In this document: in pieces, positions 1 through 7,355 of the stretch | Numbering within the stretch: position 1 is the stretch's first letter | Layout: each line of letters begins with the position of its first letter | Assembly (NCBI GenBank): GCA_007116685.1 | Contig: SKIC01000147.1 | Span: 1 to 15,767 of the forward strand | DNA: 15,767 bases | Source: Balneolales bacterium | GTDB lineage: Bacteria > Bacteroidota > Rhodothermia > Balneolales > Natronogracilivirgulaceae | Direction: 5' to 3' | The notes under the pieces: generated by a model | What the model was told of the DNA's origin: nothing | Database searches by the model: none | The model's input: only the letters and a program-made list of their open reading frames with translations | Position numbers and translations under genes: made by a program

Positions 1-787
1 AATCTATTTCCAGACCCTCACAAAGTTTGTTAAAATGAGGTATATAACTGCCGAGTGCTTCACCACCGGTAATAATCAATCGTAAATTTGGCCACAAATC
101 TTTGATTTTCTTATTTCCGGTTTTCTTTAATGCCTCCTGAAATAAACTAAGTATCCAAGATGGTACGGCCGTAATTTGTCTGACGTCTCCTTTTACAGCC
201 TTTTCTAATACACTATCAAATTTATCATTCCAGTCCTGATAAATCATTTTATCAGGATCGTGAATTTGGAAATGTTTCATAATACCAGGGGAGTCTTTCG
301 CCAAAAAAGCACTTATTTCTCCTAAATCAACATCATCAAACTTTTCATGTTTATTAATTTGTCCAGGCAGGCTGATATGGTCACCAATAAGTGGGAATAA
401 ATTTGGTCTTTGAAGAGCATAACTAGTAAATACTTTGCGCATAAACCTTTGATCAGATTTGATACGTTGCTTACTAAGAGGTATATGCTTTCCATCACCT
501 GTTGTGCCCGCTGATACAGCATAGTTCTTTATTTTTCCGGGCCAAAGTATATTCTTTTCTCCCTTTTTCATGCGCTCAACATACTCAGATATATCACTGT
601 AATCAGTTATTGGAACATGTTTTTGGAAGTCCTCATATTGATTTATTTCTTCCATCTTATGCTTTTTACCAAACTCTGTGTCTGATACCTTTTCCAGAAT
701 CTTTTTCAGTTCAGTAATCTGTTTTTCTTTCACATTATTTGAAGAAGGAATAATGTTGAGCATAGATAATAAAGGATATAAATACAT
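1..787 (-). CDS. GH3 auxin-responsive promoter family protein, N-terminal 262 codons (C-terminus outside window)
   Basis: The minus frame stays open from an ATG at 787 to the window edge, so the last residues and the stop are missing. GH3 proteins belong to the ANL adenylating superfamily; plant members join amino acids to acyl acids such as jasmonate or auxin through an acyl-AMP, while bacterial members mostly have no known substrate. The best motif is SAGTTGDGKHIPLS (residues 92-105), the P-loop-like ATP-binding signature. Other stretches I take as GH3-like are ITDYSDISEYVERM near residue 60, the WPGKIKNYAVSAGTTG approach, VRQITAVPSWILSLF (202-216) and LRLIITGGEALGSYIPHF (235-252). I see no signal peptide, so it is probably cytoplasmic. 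A second in-frame ATG at 763 is an alternative start. The gene lies downstream of gltA in the same direction, but a terminator separates them. The family call is confident; the substrate is unknown. Confidence 0.85.
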   Translation of the reverse strand, partial: MYLYPLLSMLNIIPSSNNVKEKQITELKKILEKVSDTEFGKKHKMEEINQYEDFQKHVPITDYSDISEYVERMKKGEKNILWPGKIKNYAVSAGTTGDGKHIPLSKQRIKSDQRFMRKVFTSYALQRPNLFPLIGDHISLPGQINKHEKFDDVDLGEISAFLAKDSPGIMKHFQIHDPDKMIYQDWNDKFDSVLEKAVKGDVRQITAVPSWILSLFQEALKKTGNKKIKDLWPNLRLIITGGEALGSYIPHFNKLCEGLEID

Positions 788-815
788 TTTGTTTTTATTG
801 ATTTTACAAAGATAT

Positions 816-854
816 AAACAAAAAAGCCCTGTACGTGCGTTCACATACAGGGCT
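816..854 (-). terminator. Intrinsic terminator of gltA
   Basis: On the minus strand, 23 bases after the gltA stop, a 9-bp perfect stem (825-833 pairs with 846-854, arm AGCCCTGTA) is followed by one mismatch, three more pairs (835-837 with 842-844) and a 4-base loop. The minus-strand transcript then runs into a T-rich tract at about 824-816. It lies 37 bases before the GH3 start, so GH3 either has its own promoter or relies on readthrough. Confidence 0.85.
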
Positions 855-876
855 ATGATAGGGGAATAGGTAAGAA

Positions 877-2037
877 TTATCTATCGCTAATCTGAGAAAT
901 CGGAAGATTCTTTTCTCCAACATATAGTGCGCGAGGTCTTACCAATCTATTATTCGCAAATTGCTCAAAATAGTGGGCTGTCCAGCCGGAAACACGACTC
1001 ATAGCAAAGATAGTTGTGTATAAATCTGGCTTGATTCCCATTGAGTAATATACTGTGGCAGAAAAGAAATCAACGTTAGGATCAATGTTCTTTTCGTCTT
1101 TCATAGTCTTCAGGATTGTTTCAGACCACTCATAAAGGTATTCCATTCCCACTTCTTTAGCTAAACCTTTAGCCATAGAACGAAGGTGTACAGCTCTTGG
1201 ATCCATTGTTTTATAAACTCTGTGTCCAAAACCCATGATTTTCTCTTTACGAGCCAGTTTCCCGCTTACGAACTCATTGATATCGGCATCTTTATCCAAC
1301 TCTAATAACATGTTCATTACTGCTGTATTAGCACCGCCATGCAAAGGACCTTTTAAGGAACCAATCGCACCAGTGATAGCAGAATAAATATCACTCATTG
1401 TTGAGCAAATAGCTCTTGCTGTAAAAGTAGAAGCATTCATTCCATGTTCTGCATGCAATACCAGACATAAATCCATGGTTTTTTCAGCTTGCTCACCGGG
1501 TTTTTCTCCATTCAACATGTAAAGAAAGTTATAAGCAGTACTTCCCTCAGAAAGTGGTGCCATAATTTCTTTACCTTCTCTTTTTCTATGGAAAGCAGCG
1601 ATGATTGCAGGCATTTGCGCTGTCATCTTAATTGCTTTACGCATATTGGCTTCGTCTGTATATACTTCGGCGTCATCATCAAAATCAGCCAACATGGAAG
1701 TTGCAGTACGAAGTACAGACATAGGAGAGGCTTCACTGTTGGTAGACTCTATATAATCAAGAACAGGCTGTGGAAGGGCTCTGTTAGCAACAAGCTCTTT
1801 ATTTAATTCATCCAGTTCTGCTTGAGTAGGTAGTTTTTCGTGCCACAATAAATAACAAACCTCTTCAAAACTCACATTATGAGCTAAATCGTTGATGTTA
1901 TAACCGGCATAAATAAGTTCACCCTTTTGGCCATCAATAAAACTTTTATTTGTAGAAAACGCTACGATACCTTCCAATCCCTTATTTATAAAGGGATACT
2001 GTTCAGTATCGAAGGTTTGGGTGTTTGCATTGCTCAT
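877..2037 (-). CDS. gltA: Citrate synthase
   Basis: Condenses oxaloacetate and acetyl-CoA to citrate and CoA, the first step of the TCA cycle, in the cytoplasm. The 386-residue length fits a full citrate synthase of the short bacterial type. Family motifs are all present: HAEHGMNAST (195-204, oxaloacetate-binding His198), GPLHGGAN (230-237, catalytic His233), GFGHRVYKTMDPRA (269-282, catalytic His272), NVDFFSATVY (321-330, catalytic Asp323), and a C-terminal RPRALYVG (367-374) with substrate-binding arginine. The ATG at 2037 is preceded by GGAG on the minus strand (2044-2047) at six bases, one of the few clear Shine-Dalgarno sites in the window. It appears monocistronic, with a sigma70-like promoter at 2124-2152 and a terminator just past the stop. 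The equivalence to housekeeping gltA rather than a 2-methylcitrate synthase is inferred from the lone context. Confidence 0.96.
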   Translation of the reverse strand: MSNANTQTFDTEQYPFINKGLEGIVAFSTNKSFIDGQKGELIYAGYNINDLAHNVSFEEVCYLLWHEKLPTQAELDELNKELVANRALPQPVLDYIESTNSEASPMSVLRTATSMLADFDDDAEVYTDEANMRKAIKMTAQMPAIIAAFHRKREGKEIMAPLSEGSTAYNFLYMLNGEKPGEQAEKTMDLCLVLHAEHGMNASTFTARAICSTMSDIYSAITGAIGSLKGPLHGGANTAVMNMLLELDKDADINEFVSGKLARKEKIMGFGHRVYKTMDPRAVHLRSMAKGLAKEVGMEYLYEWSETILKTMKDEKNIDPNVDFFSATVYYSMGIKPDLYTTIFAMSRVSGWTAHYFEQFANNRLVRPRALYVGEKNLPISQISDR

Positions 2038-2339
2038 GTTTTGCTCCGTTAAATATTAATATAAGTTCTTGGACCTGAAATAATAATGTCCCTGAGGTAT
2101 AGACTGTAAATATACGGTTGCTGAGTATAACTTTCAGCAAACAGCCTGTAAAATTCTTGTCTTTAATTAAGGAAAATCGCTTTCACGACAAACAGCACTG
2201 TTTAATAGGACGTTCCTGAAAGCCATACAGATAAGTAATATTTTATGCGTCCACCAGTTTACTTCTTTCGTAAATTAAATGTCAGTGAAACAACCGGAAG
2301 AAAACAACCGTATGGCTTCTGAGTTTCTACTCTAATTAT
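2038..2339. other. Divergent intergenic region gltA / solenoid lipoprotein gene
   Basis: About 300 bases between divergent genes. It holds the gltA ribosome binding site, a likely gltA promoter and an inverted repeat over that promoter. I find no coding frame that looks real and no structured RNA. On the plus strand I see no convincing promoter for the gene at 2340; its start is preceded only by AT-rich sequence. Confidence 0.6.
2118..2152 (-). promoter_or_regulatory. Candidate gltA promoter with overlapping inverted repeat
   Basis: On the minus strand, TTTACA (2152-2147) and TATACT (2129-2124) are separated by exactly 17 bases; each matches the sigma70 hexamer at five of six positions. The predicted start is near 2117, leaving a leader of roughly 80 bases before the gltA ATG. 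A 7-bp inverted repeat, TTGCTGA (2118-2124) and TCAGCAA (2134-2140), brackets the -10 element and could be a repressor site. The match is seen directly; use by this organism's main sigma factor is inferred, since many Bacteroidota prefer a different box. Confidence 0.45.
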
Positions 2340-3323
2340 ATGAATATGATCAAGACTGTACTCCTTCTTTTCTTTTCTCTTCTAATTTCGTGCACTACAA
2401 GTGCATATTCGTTCGGAGAGTATTTCGATACCCCTAACGACATACTTACATTTTCTGTTGATGATGTGCCCACAGTTCAATTAGATATTGTTCAAGGCGA
2501 TCTCAGCATCATGGTTAATCCTGATGCAAATGAAGTAAAGATTGAAATATTTGTCCGCAGAGGGGTTCGCATTCTTTCCGGAGACAGGGCAGATGAGTAC
2601 AGACAATCAAGCCGTCAACGAGGTAACAACATCTCATTCCAATCATATCCTGCCAGAGGCGGATCATCCAGAGGTGATGTTAGAGTACATTATAAAGTTT
2701 CAGTACCACAAGAAACTAATCTTGAGATAAGTATGACAAATGGAAGTGTCACGAATGAATCAGTTAACGGAAATCACAGATATAGCTTGACTTCCGGTAA
2801 TATTTCTATCAATTCAGTTCGTGGGCAATCTCAACTGATGCTAACCGCTGCTAACCTTAGTGTAAATTCATTTGATGGTGAATTGATGGGAAATGTGAAT
2901 GGTGGTAACATAAAAATCAATTCATTTCGAGGCGAAAGCCGAATACTGCTAAATGGTGGACTGATTGATATTAGTGATTTAAGAGGCTCTGCATTGGCTG
3001 AAGTTAGAGGAGGTAGTATTCAAGCTCAAATAACCGAAATCACTGATGCGATTGTATTTACTGTTCAAGCGGGTTCCATTGATTTAAGGTTGCCAGGTCA
3101 TTTAAAAGCAGATCTTTCTGTAAAAAGCAGAAGGATAGAAATTGGTAGGGGCAATGATTGGATAACAGGTGTTGATCAAAGAAGTGAAGACGCATTGTAC
3201 AATTTGCGTGATATTGTAAGTGGACAAATTGGTACCGAAGAAATGAGCTTAAAACTTAATGGTGGTGGTAAGCCATTACAAGCACATGCCAATATGGGCA
3301 CTGTAAAAGTCAGATTTGATTGA
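2340..3323 (+). CDS. Probable lipoprotein with beta-solenoid repeats (DUF4097-like)
   Basis: 327 residues of unknown function. The N-terminus is a signal sequence with a lipobox-like LLISC ending at Cys18, suggesting a lipid-anchored envelope protein; a normal signal peptidase site near residue 23 is the alternative. Residues 36-125 form a first beta-rich domain. From about residue 133 there is a regular 18-residue repeat: glycine at 135, 153, 189, 207 and 225 (Ala at 171), a hydrophobic residue two positions later each time, and glycine again at 144, 162, 180, 198 and 216. Typical units are SGNISINSVRG and GGNIKINSFRG. This pattern is that of the DUF4097 / putative auto-adhesin-like solenoid families. 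The stop is followed after 24 bases by the receptor-phosphatase gene, in the same frame, so the two are probably co-transcribed. ATG at 2346 is an alternative start; no clear Shine-Dalgarno site is visible. It may be a scaffold or ligand-binding surface, but no function is established. Confidence 0.8.
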   Translation: MNMIKTVLLLFFSLLISCTTSAYSFGEYFDTPNDILTFSVDDVPTVQLDIVQGDLSIMVNPDANEVKIEIFVRRGVRILSGDRADEYRQSSRQRGNNISFQSYPARGGSSRGDVRVHYKVSVPQETNLEISMTNGSVTNESVNGNHRYSLTSGNISINSVRGQSQLMLTAANLSVNSFDGELMGNVNGGNIKINSFRGESRILLNGGLIDISDLRGSALAEVRGGSIQAQITEITDAIVFTVQAGSIDLRLPGHLKADLSVKSRRIEIGRGNDWITGVDQRSEDALYNLRDIVSGQIGTEEMSLKLNGGGKPLQAHANMGTVKVRFD

Positions 3324-3347
3324 TATAATTCAGATATAAGAGAATCA

Positions 3348-5405
3348 GTGGTGATAAAATCACATCAAATTTACTTATGGTTGCTTTTTTTAGTACCTGT
3401 CTTGCTGACTACTGAGGCTAAGGCACAATTCTCATTTGAGATACTGAGAACAGTCAGCCTTTCTGATTTACAAAATGATTACAAGAGCCTTTTCTTACCT
3501 GAAATATGGCGTTTCACCGTAGATGATTCAAAAGATCTTTCTTCCCCGGATATTGATGACTGGGATTGGATAAACATGAGTACATCATTGGAACCATCTG
3601 CATTAGATATCTTGGATTGGAATGGGCAAGGCTGGTTTCGCCTCGGCTTAGATGTTGATTCAAGCTTAGTTGGAATTCCCTTATCCGTGGATGTTATTTC
3701 TAACAGTGGACTGGCGCAATTTTATTTGAATGGTCAAAAACTTTTTGAAATCTCACCATCATCTCAAAACAATATCTTTGCTAATAATAGTCACGTTGCC
3801 ACTTTTTCATTTAAAGAACCCGGAAGAAACATCCTGGCTATACGTTTTCAAAACAACAATGCAGATTGGTATCGAGAGAGAAATCTACCATCGGGAATTC
3901 GATTCAACTTTGTAGAGGCTGGTTTTTATTCGACTCAGGTAATTGATTTCATTCGTCAATTAAGCCGGTCTCATTTCTTTTTTAGCGGAACCTTATTTGT
4001 GTTCAGTTTACTTCACTTACTACTATTTATCTATCAAAGAAGACATCGTGAAAACTTGTTTTTTGCCCTTTTTACTCTTCTTTTTGGCTTCTTTCTAATT
4101 GTATTATTGCAGCTGGAATTATCAAGCTATCTAACGGCTCAATATTATCTGACTCATATTGTTGAAGTGCTCAGGGGGCTGACCATCTTCTTTTTCATGC
4201 TCTTTGTCTATGAATTACTTCATCCGAAAGTGAGTCTTGTCAGAGTTGGTTTTGTTGCAGTTTTAGTAGCTGCTTATATCCTTTATGCTACTTTGAATGG
4301 TCAGTATCTCTTGTTGGTAAGAGATGTATTGCTGATTCTTTTGGCGGTAGAAACTCTTTATCAACTAATAACAGCAATTTATTTTAAAAGAAAAGGGGCA
4401 GTGATATTTGGAGTTGGATTAGGAGTATTCGTAGCCTCTCAAATCCTGATCATCTTTATAAACTTCGATGTGCTTGTCTTTTCCAGAGAGATTTCCGCTG
4501 TTTTTGGGATGGCTTTCCTCTTACTGGCTATGTCTGTTTCTTTGTCTCGCAATTTTGCCATGACCACGAAACGTCTGGAAACGAACTTGATTGAAATTCA
4601 GCGTTTGTCAAATGAGGCTTTAGAAAAAGAGCGGAAATTAAAAAAGGAAGAACTAGAACGACAATTGTTAGAAGCAGATAACAAACGTAAGACGGATGAA
4701 CTGGAAGAAGCACGGAAACTTCAATTGTCATTATTACCAAAAAAGCTACCGGAAATTGCGGGTTATGATATCTCAGCAGAAATGCTTCCAGCCACAGAAG
4801 TTGGGGGAGATTATTACGACTATCACCTGATAGGAGACCAGGCTATTTTTGCAATTGGCGATGCCACAGGTCACGGACTCAAAGCCGGTATCATTGTAGC
4901 AACCGTCAAAAGCTTCTTTCATACGCATGCTGATCAGGGAGATAACCTCTCGCTTTTACACAGTATCTCAACTGCTGTAAAAAATATGGACGCTCGAATG
5001 ATGTACATGAGCATGGCTGTGATTAGATTTGATAAAGGTAGGCTACAATTGACCGCTGCCGGTATGCCTCCGATGGTATACTACAACAAGAAATCCAATT
5101 CAGCTAAACTCATCACTTTAAAAGGAATGCCTCTCGGTTCGGTTCTGAATTTTCCTTATCAAACAAATGAATTGGAAATGAGTAAAGGCGATGTACTGAT
5201 TGCACTTAGTGATGGTCTTCCAGAATTATTTGATCATGAAAAGAAGATGTATGATATATCCAGAGTGCAGGCTGTTATTTCTCAATATGCCCACGAAACC
5301 AGCGATCAAATCAGATACAGATTACTCAATGACGCTAGAAAGTGGACAAAAGGAGCACCAAATCAAGACGACATCACTTTACTGATCATTAAGAAAGAAA
5401 AATAA
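3348..5405 (+). CDS. 7TM receptor with SpoIIE/RsbU-type PP2C serine phosphatase
   Basis: Membrane sensor whose cytoplasmic output should be a Mn/Mg-dependent Ser/Thr phosphatase, as in RsbU, which dephosphorylates anti-sigma antagonists. Order of parts: signal peptide to about residue 27 (ending AKAQ); extracytoplasmic beta-rich sensor 28-200, resembling the jelly-roll (7TMR-DISMED) domains of such receptors; about seven hydrophobic segments between 208 and 400; charged coiled coil 405-458; PP2C/SpoIIE domain 455-685. Phosphatase motifs are intact: VGGDYYDY (485-492), GDATGHG (504-510), LSDGLPELFD (620-629) and QDDITLL (673-679), giving metal-ligand aspartates 488, 505, 622 and 674/675. The start is GTG: tandem GTG codons lie at 3348 and 3351, and AAGAGA (3338-3343) is better spaced (7 bases) for the second. 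No STAS antagonist, anti-sigma kinase or sigma factor lies in the window, so its target is elsewhere or non-classical. Very sure of architecture, not of target. Confidence 0.93.
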   Translation: MVIKSHQIYLWLLFLVPVLLTTEAKAQFSFEILRTVSLSDLQNDYKSLFLPEIWRFTVDDSKDLSSPDIDDWDWINMSTSLEPSALDILDWNGQGWFRLGLDVDSSLVGIPLSVDVISNSGLAQFYLNGQKLFEISPSSQNNIFANNSHVATFSFKEPGRNILAIRFQNNNADWYRERNLPSGIRFNFVEAGFYSTQVIDFIRQLSRSHFFFSGTLFVFSLLHLLLFIYQRRHRENLFFALFTLLFGFFLIVLLQLELSSYLTAQYYLTHIVEVLRGLTIFFFMLFVYELLHPKVSLVRVGFVAVLVAAYILYATLNGQYLLLVRDVLLILLAVETLYQLITAIYFKRKGAVIFGVGLGVFVASQILIIFINFDVLVFSREISAVFGMAFLLLAMSVSLSRNFAMTTKRLETNLIEIQRLSNEALEKERKLKKEELERQLLEADNKRKTDELEEARKLQLSLLPKKLPEIAGYDISAEMLPATEVGGDYYDYHLIGDQAIFAIGDATGHGLKAGIIVATVKSFFHTHADQGDNLSLLHSISTAVKNMDARMMYMSMAVIRFDKGRLQLTAAGMPPMVYYNKKSNSAKLITLKGMPLGSVLNFPYQTNELEMSKGDVLIALSDGLPELFDHEKKMYDISRVQAVISQYAHETSDQIRYRLLNDARKWTKGAPNQDDITLLIIKKEK

Positions 5406-5420
5406 TAATCACGTAACTCT

Positions 5421-5456
5421 GGTTAATAATAACCGTAGATCACAAACATATTTTTG
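5421..5456 (+). promoter_or_regulatory. Candidate Bacteroidota-type promoter box and small inverted repeat
   Basis: The 68-base gap before the barrel gene holds TATTTTTG (5449-5456), an exact fit to the TAnnTTTG -7 box of Bacteroidota. No good TTTG -33 box is present at the expected distance. A short inverted repeat, GGTTA (5421-5425) and TAACC (5430-5434), sits where the upstream element would be. The barrel gene might therefore also be transcribed on its own. The predicted leader would be only about ten bases. Confidence 0.3.
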
Positions 5457-5473
5457 TCATAAATGGAAACGAT

Positions 5474-6994
5474 ATGAAGGCTTTAATACTGACATTTTTC
5501 TTCACAGCTATATTTTCTCCCTTAGTTTTATTTGCCTGGGATAGTAATGAGCAATCTTCTTTAGCAGACGCTTTGCTTGAAACCAGCCTAAATATTGCCA
5601 AATCAGATACGGTTGATACAAATGATGAACCGGAAGATCGGAAAAACGATATTTTTGATTCCCCATTTTTTACAAATCCTATCACCGATTTTTTGGAAGA
5701 CAACTCTTTTTCGCGACAGGTGAGAAGAACAGATTCTTTGGTGACCAGAACTCGTAGAATTGACTTAAACCCACAGGATTTTTCAGGAAGAACAGATTTG
5801 CCGGGTACTAATGATTTGCATCCACTATTATCAATTCCTGATAATAGTTTCACAATGAGATATAACAGAGTAGATGGCTTTTATGTAGGATTGAATTCCT
5901 CTCCATTTTCCTGGCCAAATAATTCTATGATGAGATCTAGGGTTGGTAAATTTTATGGCACTCTTGGTTATGCTTTTGGGATGAAAGAATGGCAGTATAA
6001 TATTGGATATGAGCGATTTTTTGGAACTCGTGATATTTTAAAAATTGGAGCCAATTTTCACAGTATGACATTCAGTGATGATTTGTGGCGCATAGGCACT
6101 AATGAAAATTCGCTTTTCTCCTTATTTGCCGGGTATGACTATTATGATTACCACTTCCGCCAAGGTTTTAATGCTTATTCTGTACTACGAACTACGCCAT
6201 ACATTGAGCATACCTTACGTTTTCGTTCTGAAGATTACGAATCCCTTGATGTTGCTACCACCTATTCTTTCTTTGGCAGACGTTCAAGCGTTAGAGCTAA
6301 CCCAATGATAAGCGAAGGATATATGCAGTCTTTAGAGTGGACTACAGGCTTCCAGACAGGTGGTTTAATCCTCAATAACCGCCTTATGTTTGCTGGTGAT
6401 ATTCGAGCCGAGTTAGGATCTCTGGACTTCCTTCAGTCTGATTTTGATTTTAATCGATACGAAGCAGAACTCCGCAGTATATTCAGAATCGATTCTTCTA
6501 ACATGTTAAAATGGAGATTGAGAGCGGGAACATCTACCGCAGAGGAAGTAAGAGCAGTTGAAGATCCGGATTCCATTTTTCCGGTATTTGAAGGTGGACT
6601 ACCTGTTCAAAGAATGTTCGCTCTGGGTGGAATTGGCTCTTTGCGTGCAAGAGAATTCAAATCTCTACAGGGCACACAAATGATTTTATCAAATCTCGAA
6701 TTGCATTTAAGCAATTATAGAACGAACAGCACTCTAAGTGATCAAATAAACTGGAGCCAGTATAAACTCTATCTGTTCCTTGATTCCGGTTGGGTAAATA
6801 CAGACGATGCTGATACCATCGATCCGTTTGCAGGTTTTTCGGAATTCTCATTCGATCAATTAAAACATGATATCGGATTTGGAATCAGTTTTTCTAGTAG
6901 TAGGGCATCGGTCTTAAGATTCGAACTTGCCTGGCCTGCAGAGGATTTGAAAGCTACTCCTAACTTTATTGTTAGATTTAACCCAACGTTTTAA
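5474..6994 (+). CDS. Omp85/BamA-TamA-like outer membrane beta-barrel protein lacking clear POTRA domains
   Basis: 506 residues. A signal peptide (1-21, ending LFA) is followed by a low-complexity, acidic and then arginine-rich linker to about residue 120, and a long beta-barrel from about 128 to the terminal phenylalanine. The barrel starts with YNRVDGFYVGL (130-140), a strand common to surface-antigen/D15-type barrels. LGGIGSLRAREF (384-395) matches the Omp85 signature LGGxxSxRG(F/Y), with the conserved arginine at 391 but alanine where glycine is usual. Next come MILSNLELHLSNY and KLYLFLDSGWV (431-441), typical last strands. Omp85 proteins insert or export proteins or lipids at the outer membrane using periplasmic POTRA domains. 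Here the roughly 100 residues before the barrel do not look like even one good POTRA domain. Weak GGAAA precedes the ATG. It follows the receptor-phosphatase by 68 bases and likely belongs to the same cluster. The barrel class is solid; whether it acts as a translocon is not known. Confidence 0.8.
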   Translation: MKALILTFFFTAIFSPLVLFAWDSNEQSSLADALLETSLNIAKSDTVDTNDEPEDRKNDIFDSPFFTNPITDFLEDNSFSRQVRRTDSLVTRTRRIDLNPQDFSGRTDLPGTNDLHPLLSIPDNSFTMRYNRVDGFYVGLNSSPFSWPNNSMMRSRVGKFYGTLGYAFGMKEWQYNIGYERFFGTRDILKIGANFHSMTFSDDLWRIGTNENSLFSLFAGYDYYDYHFRQGFNAYSVLRTTPYIEHTLRFRSEDYESLDVATTYSFFGRRSSVRANPMISEGYMQSLEWTTGFQTGGLILNNRLMFAGDIRAELGSLDFLQSDFDFNRYEAELRSIFRIDSSNMLKWRLRAGTSTAEEVRAVEDPDSIFPVFEGGLPVQRMFALGGIGSLRAREFKSLQGTQMILSNLELHLSNYRTNSTLSDQINWSQYKLYLFLDSGWVNTDDADTIDPFAGFSEFSFDQLKHDIGFGISFSSSRASVLRFELAWPAEDLKATPNFIVRFNPTF

Positions 6995-7017
6995 CTTTTG
7001 AATTTCTCGATTAGTGC

Positions 7018-7025
7018 TATCTTTA
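7018..7025 (+). promoter_or_regulatory. Weak candidate promoter for the small basic protein gene
   Basis: TATCTTTA (7018-7025) differs at one position from TAnnTTTG, with TTTG at 6997-7000 upstream, 17 bases away (slightly short for this promoter class). An AT-only inverted repeat (7042-7048 and 7060-7066) lies downstream. I see no convincing terminator for the barrel gene in 6995-7096, so the small gene could also be read from upstream. Confidence 0.2.
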
Positions 7026-7096
7026 ATGCTTCATTCCATAGAAATTTTGTATTTTAGCGAAAATTTATCACAAGCAGATAAACACTAAATTTAGAT

Positions 7097-7285
7097 ATGA
7101 AGCCTTTAAAGAATACCGATTTACATACCCAGGCATTACGCTTGAAGAATAAAAAACGACTTCAACACGACGGTGGTCGAGCCTGGATTAAAGATGGCCA
7201 ATTACACGAAGCCATTGCTGGTGCTAATTATGGCGTAAAAGAAGGCTTGAAGTCACCAAATATGCTTAGTTCTGAAAAGAAATAA
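7097..7285 (+). CDS. Small basic hypothetical protein (62 residues)
   Basis: Not recognised. The protein is lysine/arginine-rich (for example LKNKKRLQHDGGRAW at 17-31), hydrophilic, with no signal peptide, no membrane segment and no cysteine, so probably cytoplasmic. The centre, AWIKDGQLHEAIAGANYGVKEG (residues 30-51 with one short break possible), could form one or two short helices. I judge it a real gene for three reasons: it has no overlapping gene on either strand, codon use resembles its neighbours, and a hairpin fitting a plus-strand terminator starts 15 bases after its stop. It is convergent with menE, 26 bases away. The charge could suit nucleic acid or ribosome binding, but that is speculation. 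Confidence 0.55.
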   Translation: MKPLKNTDLHTQALRLKNKKRLQHDGGRAWIKDGQLHEAIAGANYGVKEGLKSPNMLSSEKK

Positions 7286-7299
7286 GTAACATTCTTTCT

Positions 7300-7355
7300 A
7301 AGTGGGTAAGGTCATATTAAAATTTTATTTCTTAAGACCTTACCCATTTCATTTT
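7300..7355 (+). terminator. Terminator-like hairpin overlapping the 3' end of menE
   Basis: TGGGTAAGGTC (7303-7313) pairs perfectly with GACCTTACCCA (7336-7346); one wobble and two more pairs (7300-7302 with 7347-7349) extend the stem to 14. The loop is 22 bases and AT-rich. On the plus strand the stem is followed by TTTCATTTTT, fitting an intrinsic terminator for the small gene at 7097. On the minus strand no T-run follows, so it is not an obvious menE terminator. One arm covers the menE stop codon, the other encodes residues around its catalytic lysine. Confidence 0.55.

Noticed and set aside
1489..1806. Open plus-strand frame of 106 codons opposite gltA
   Set aside because: It lies wholly antisense to a well-supported enzyme gene, and its translation has no recognisable features.
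2219..2316. 9-bp inverted repeat AAGCCATAC / GTATGGCTT in the gltA upstream region, about 80 bases apart
   Set aside because: A 9-bp match at any spacing is not unlikely in a 300-base region, and nothing lies at the site to explain it.
5440..5853. Open minus-strand frame of 138 codons overlapping the start of the barrel gene
   Set aside because: Antisense to the signal peptide and linker of a credible outer membrane protein; serine/lysine-rich composition looks like an antisense artefact.
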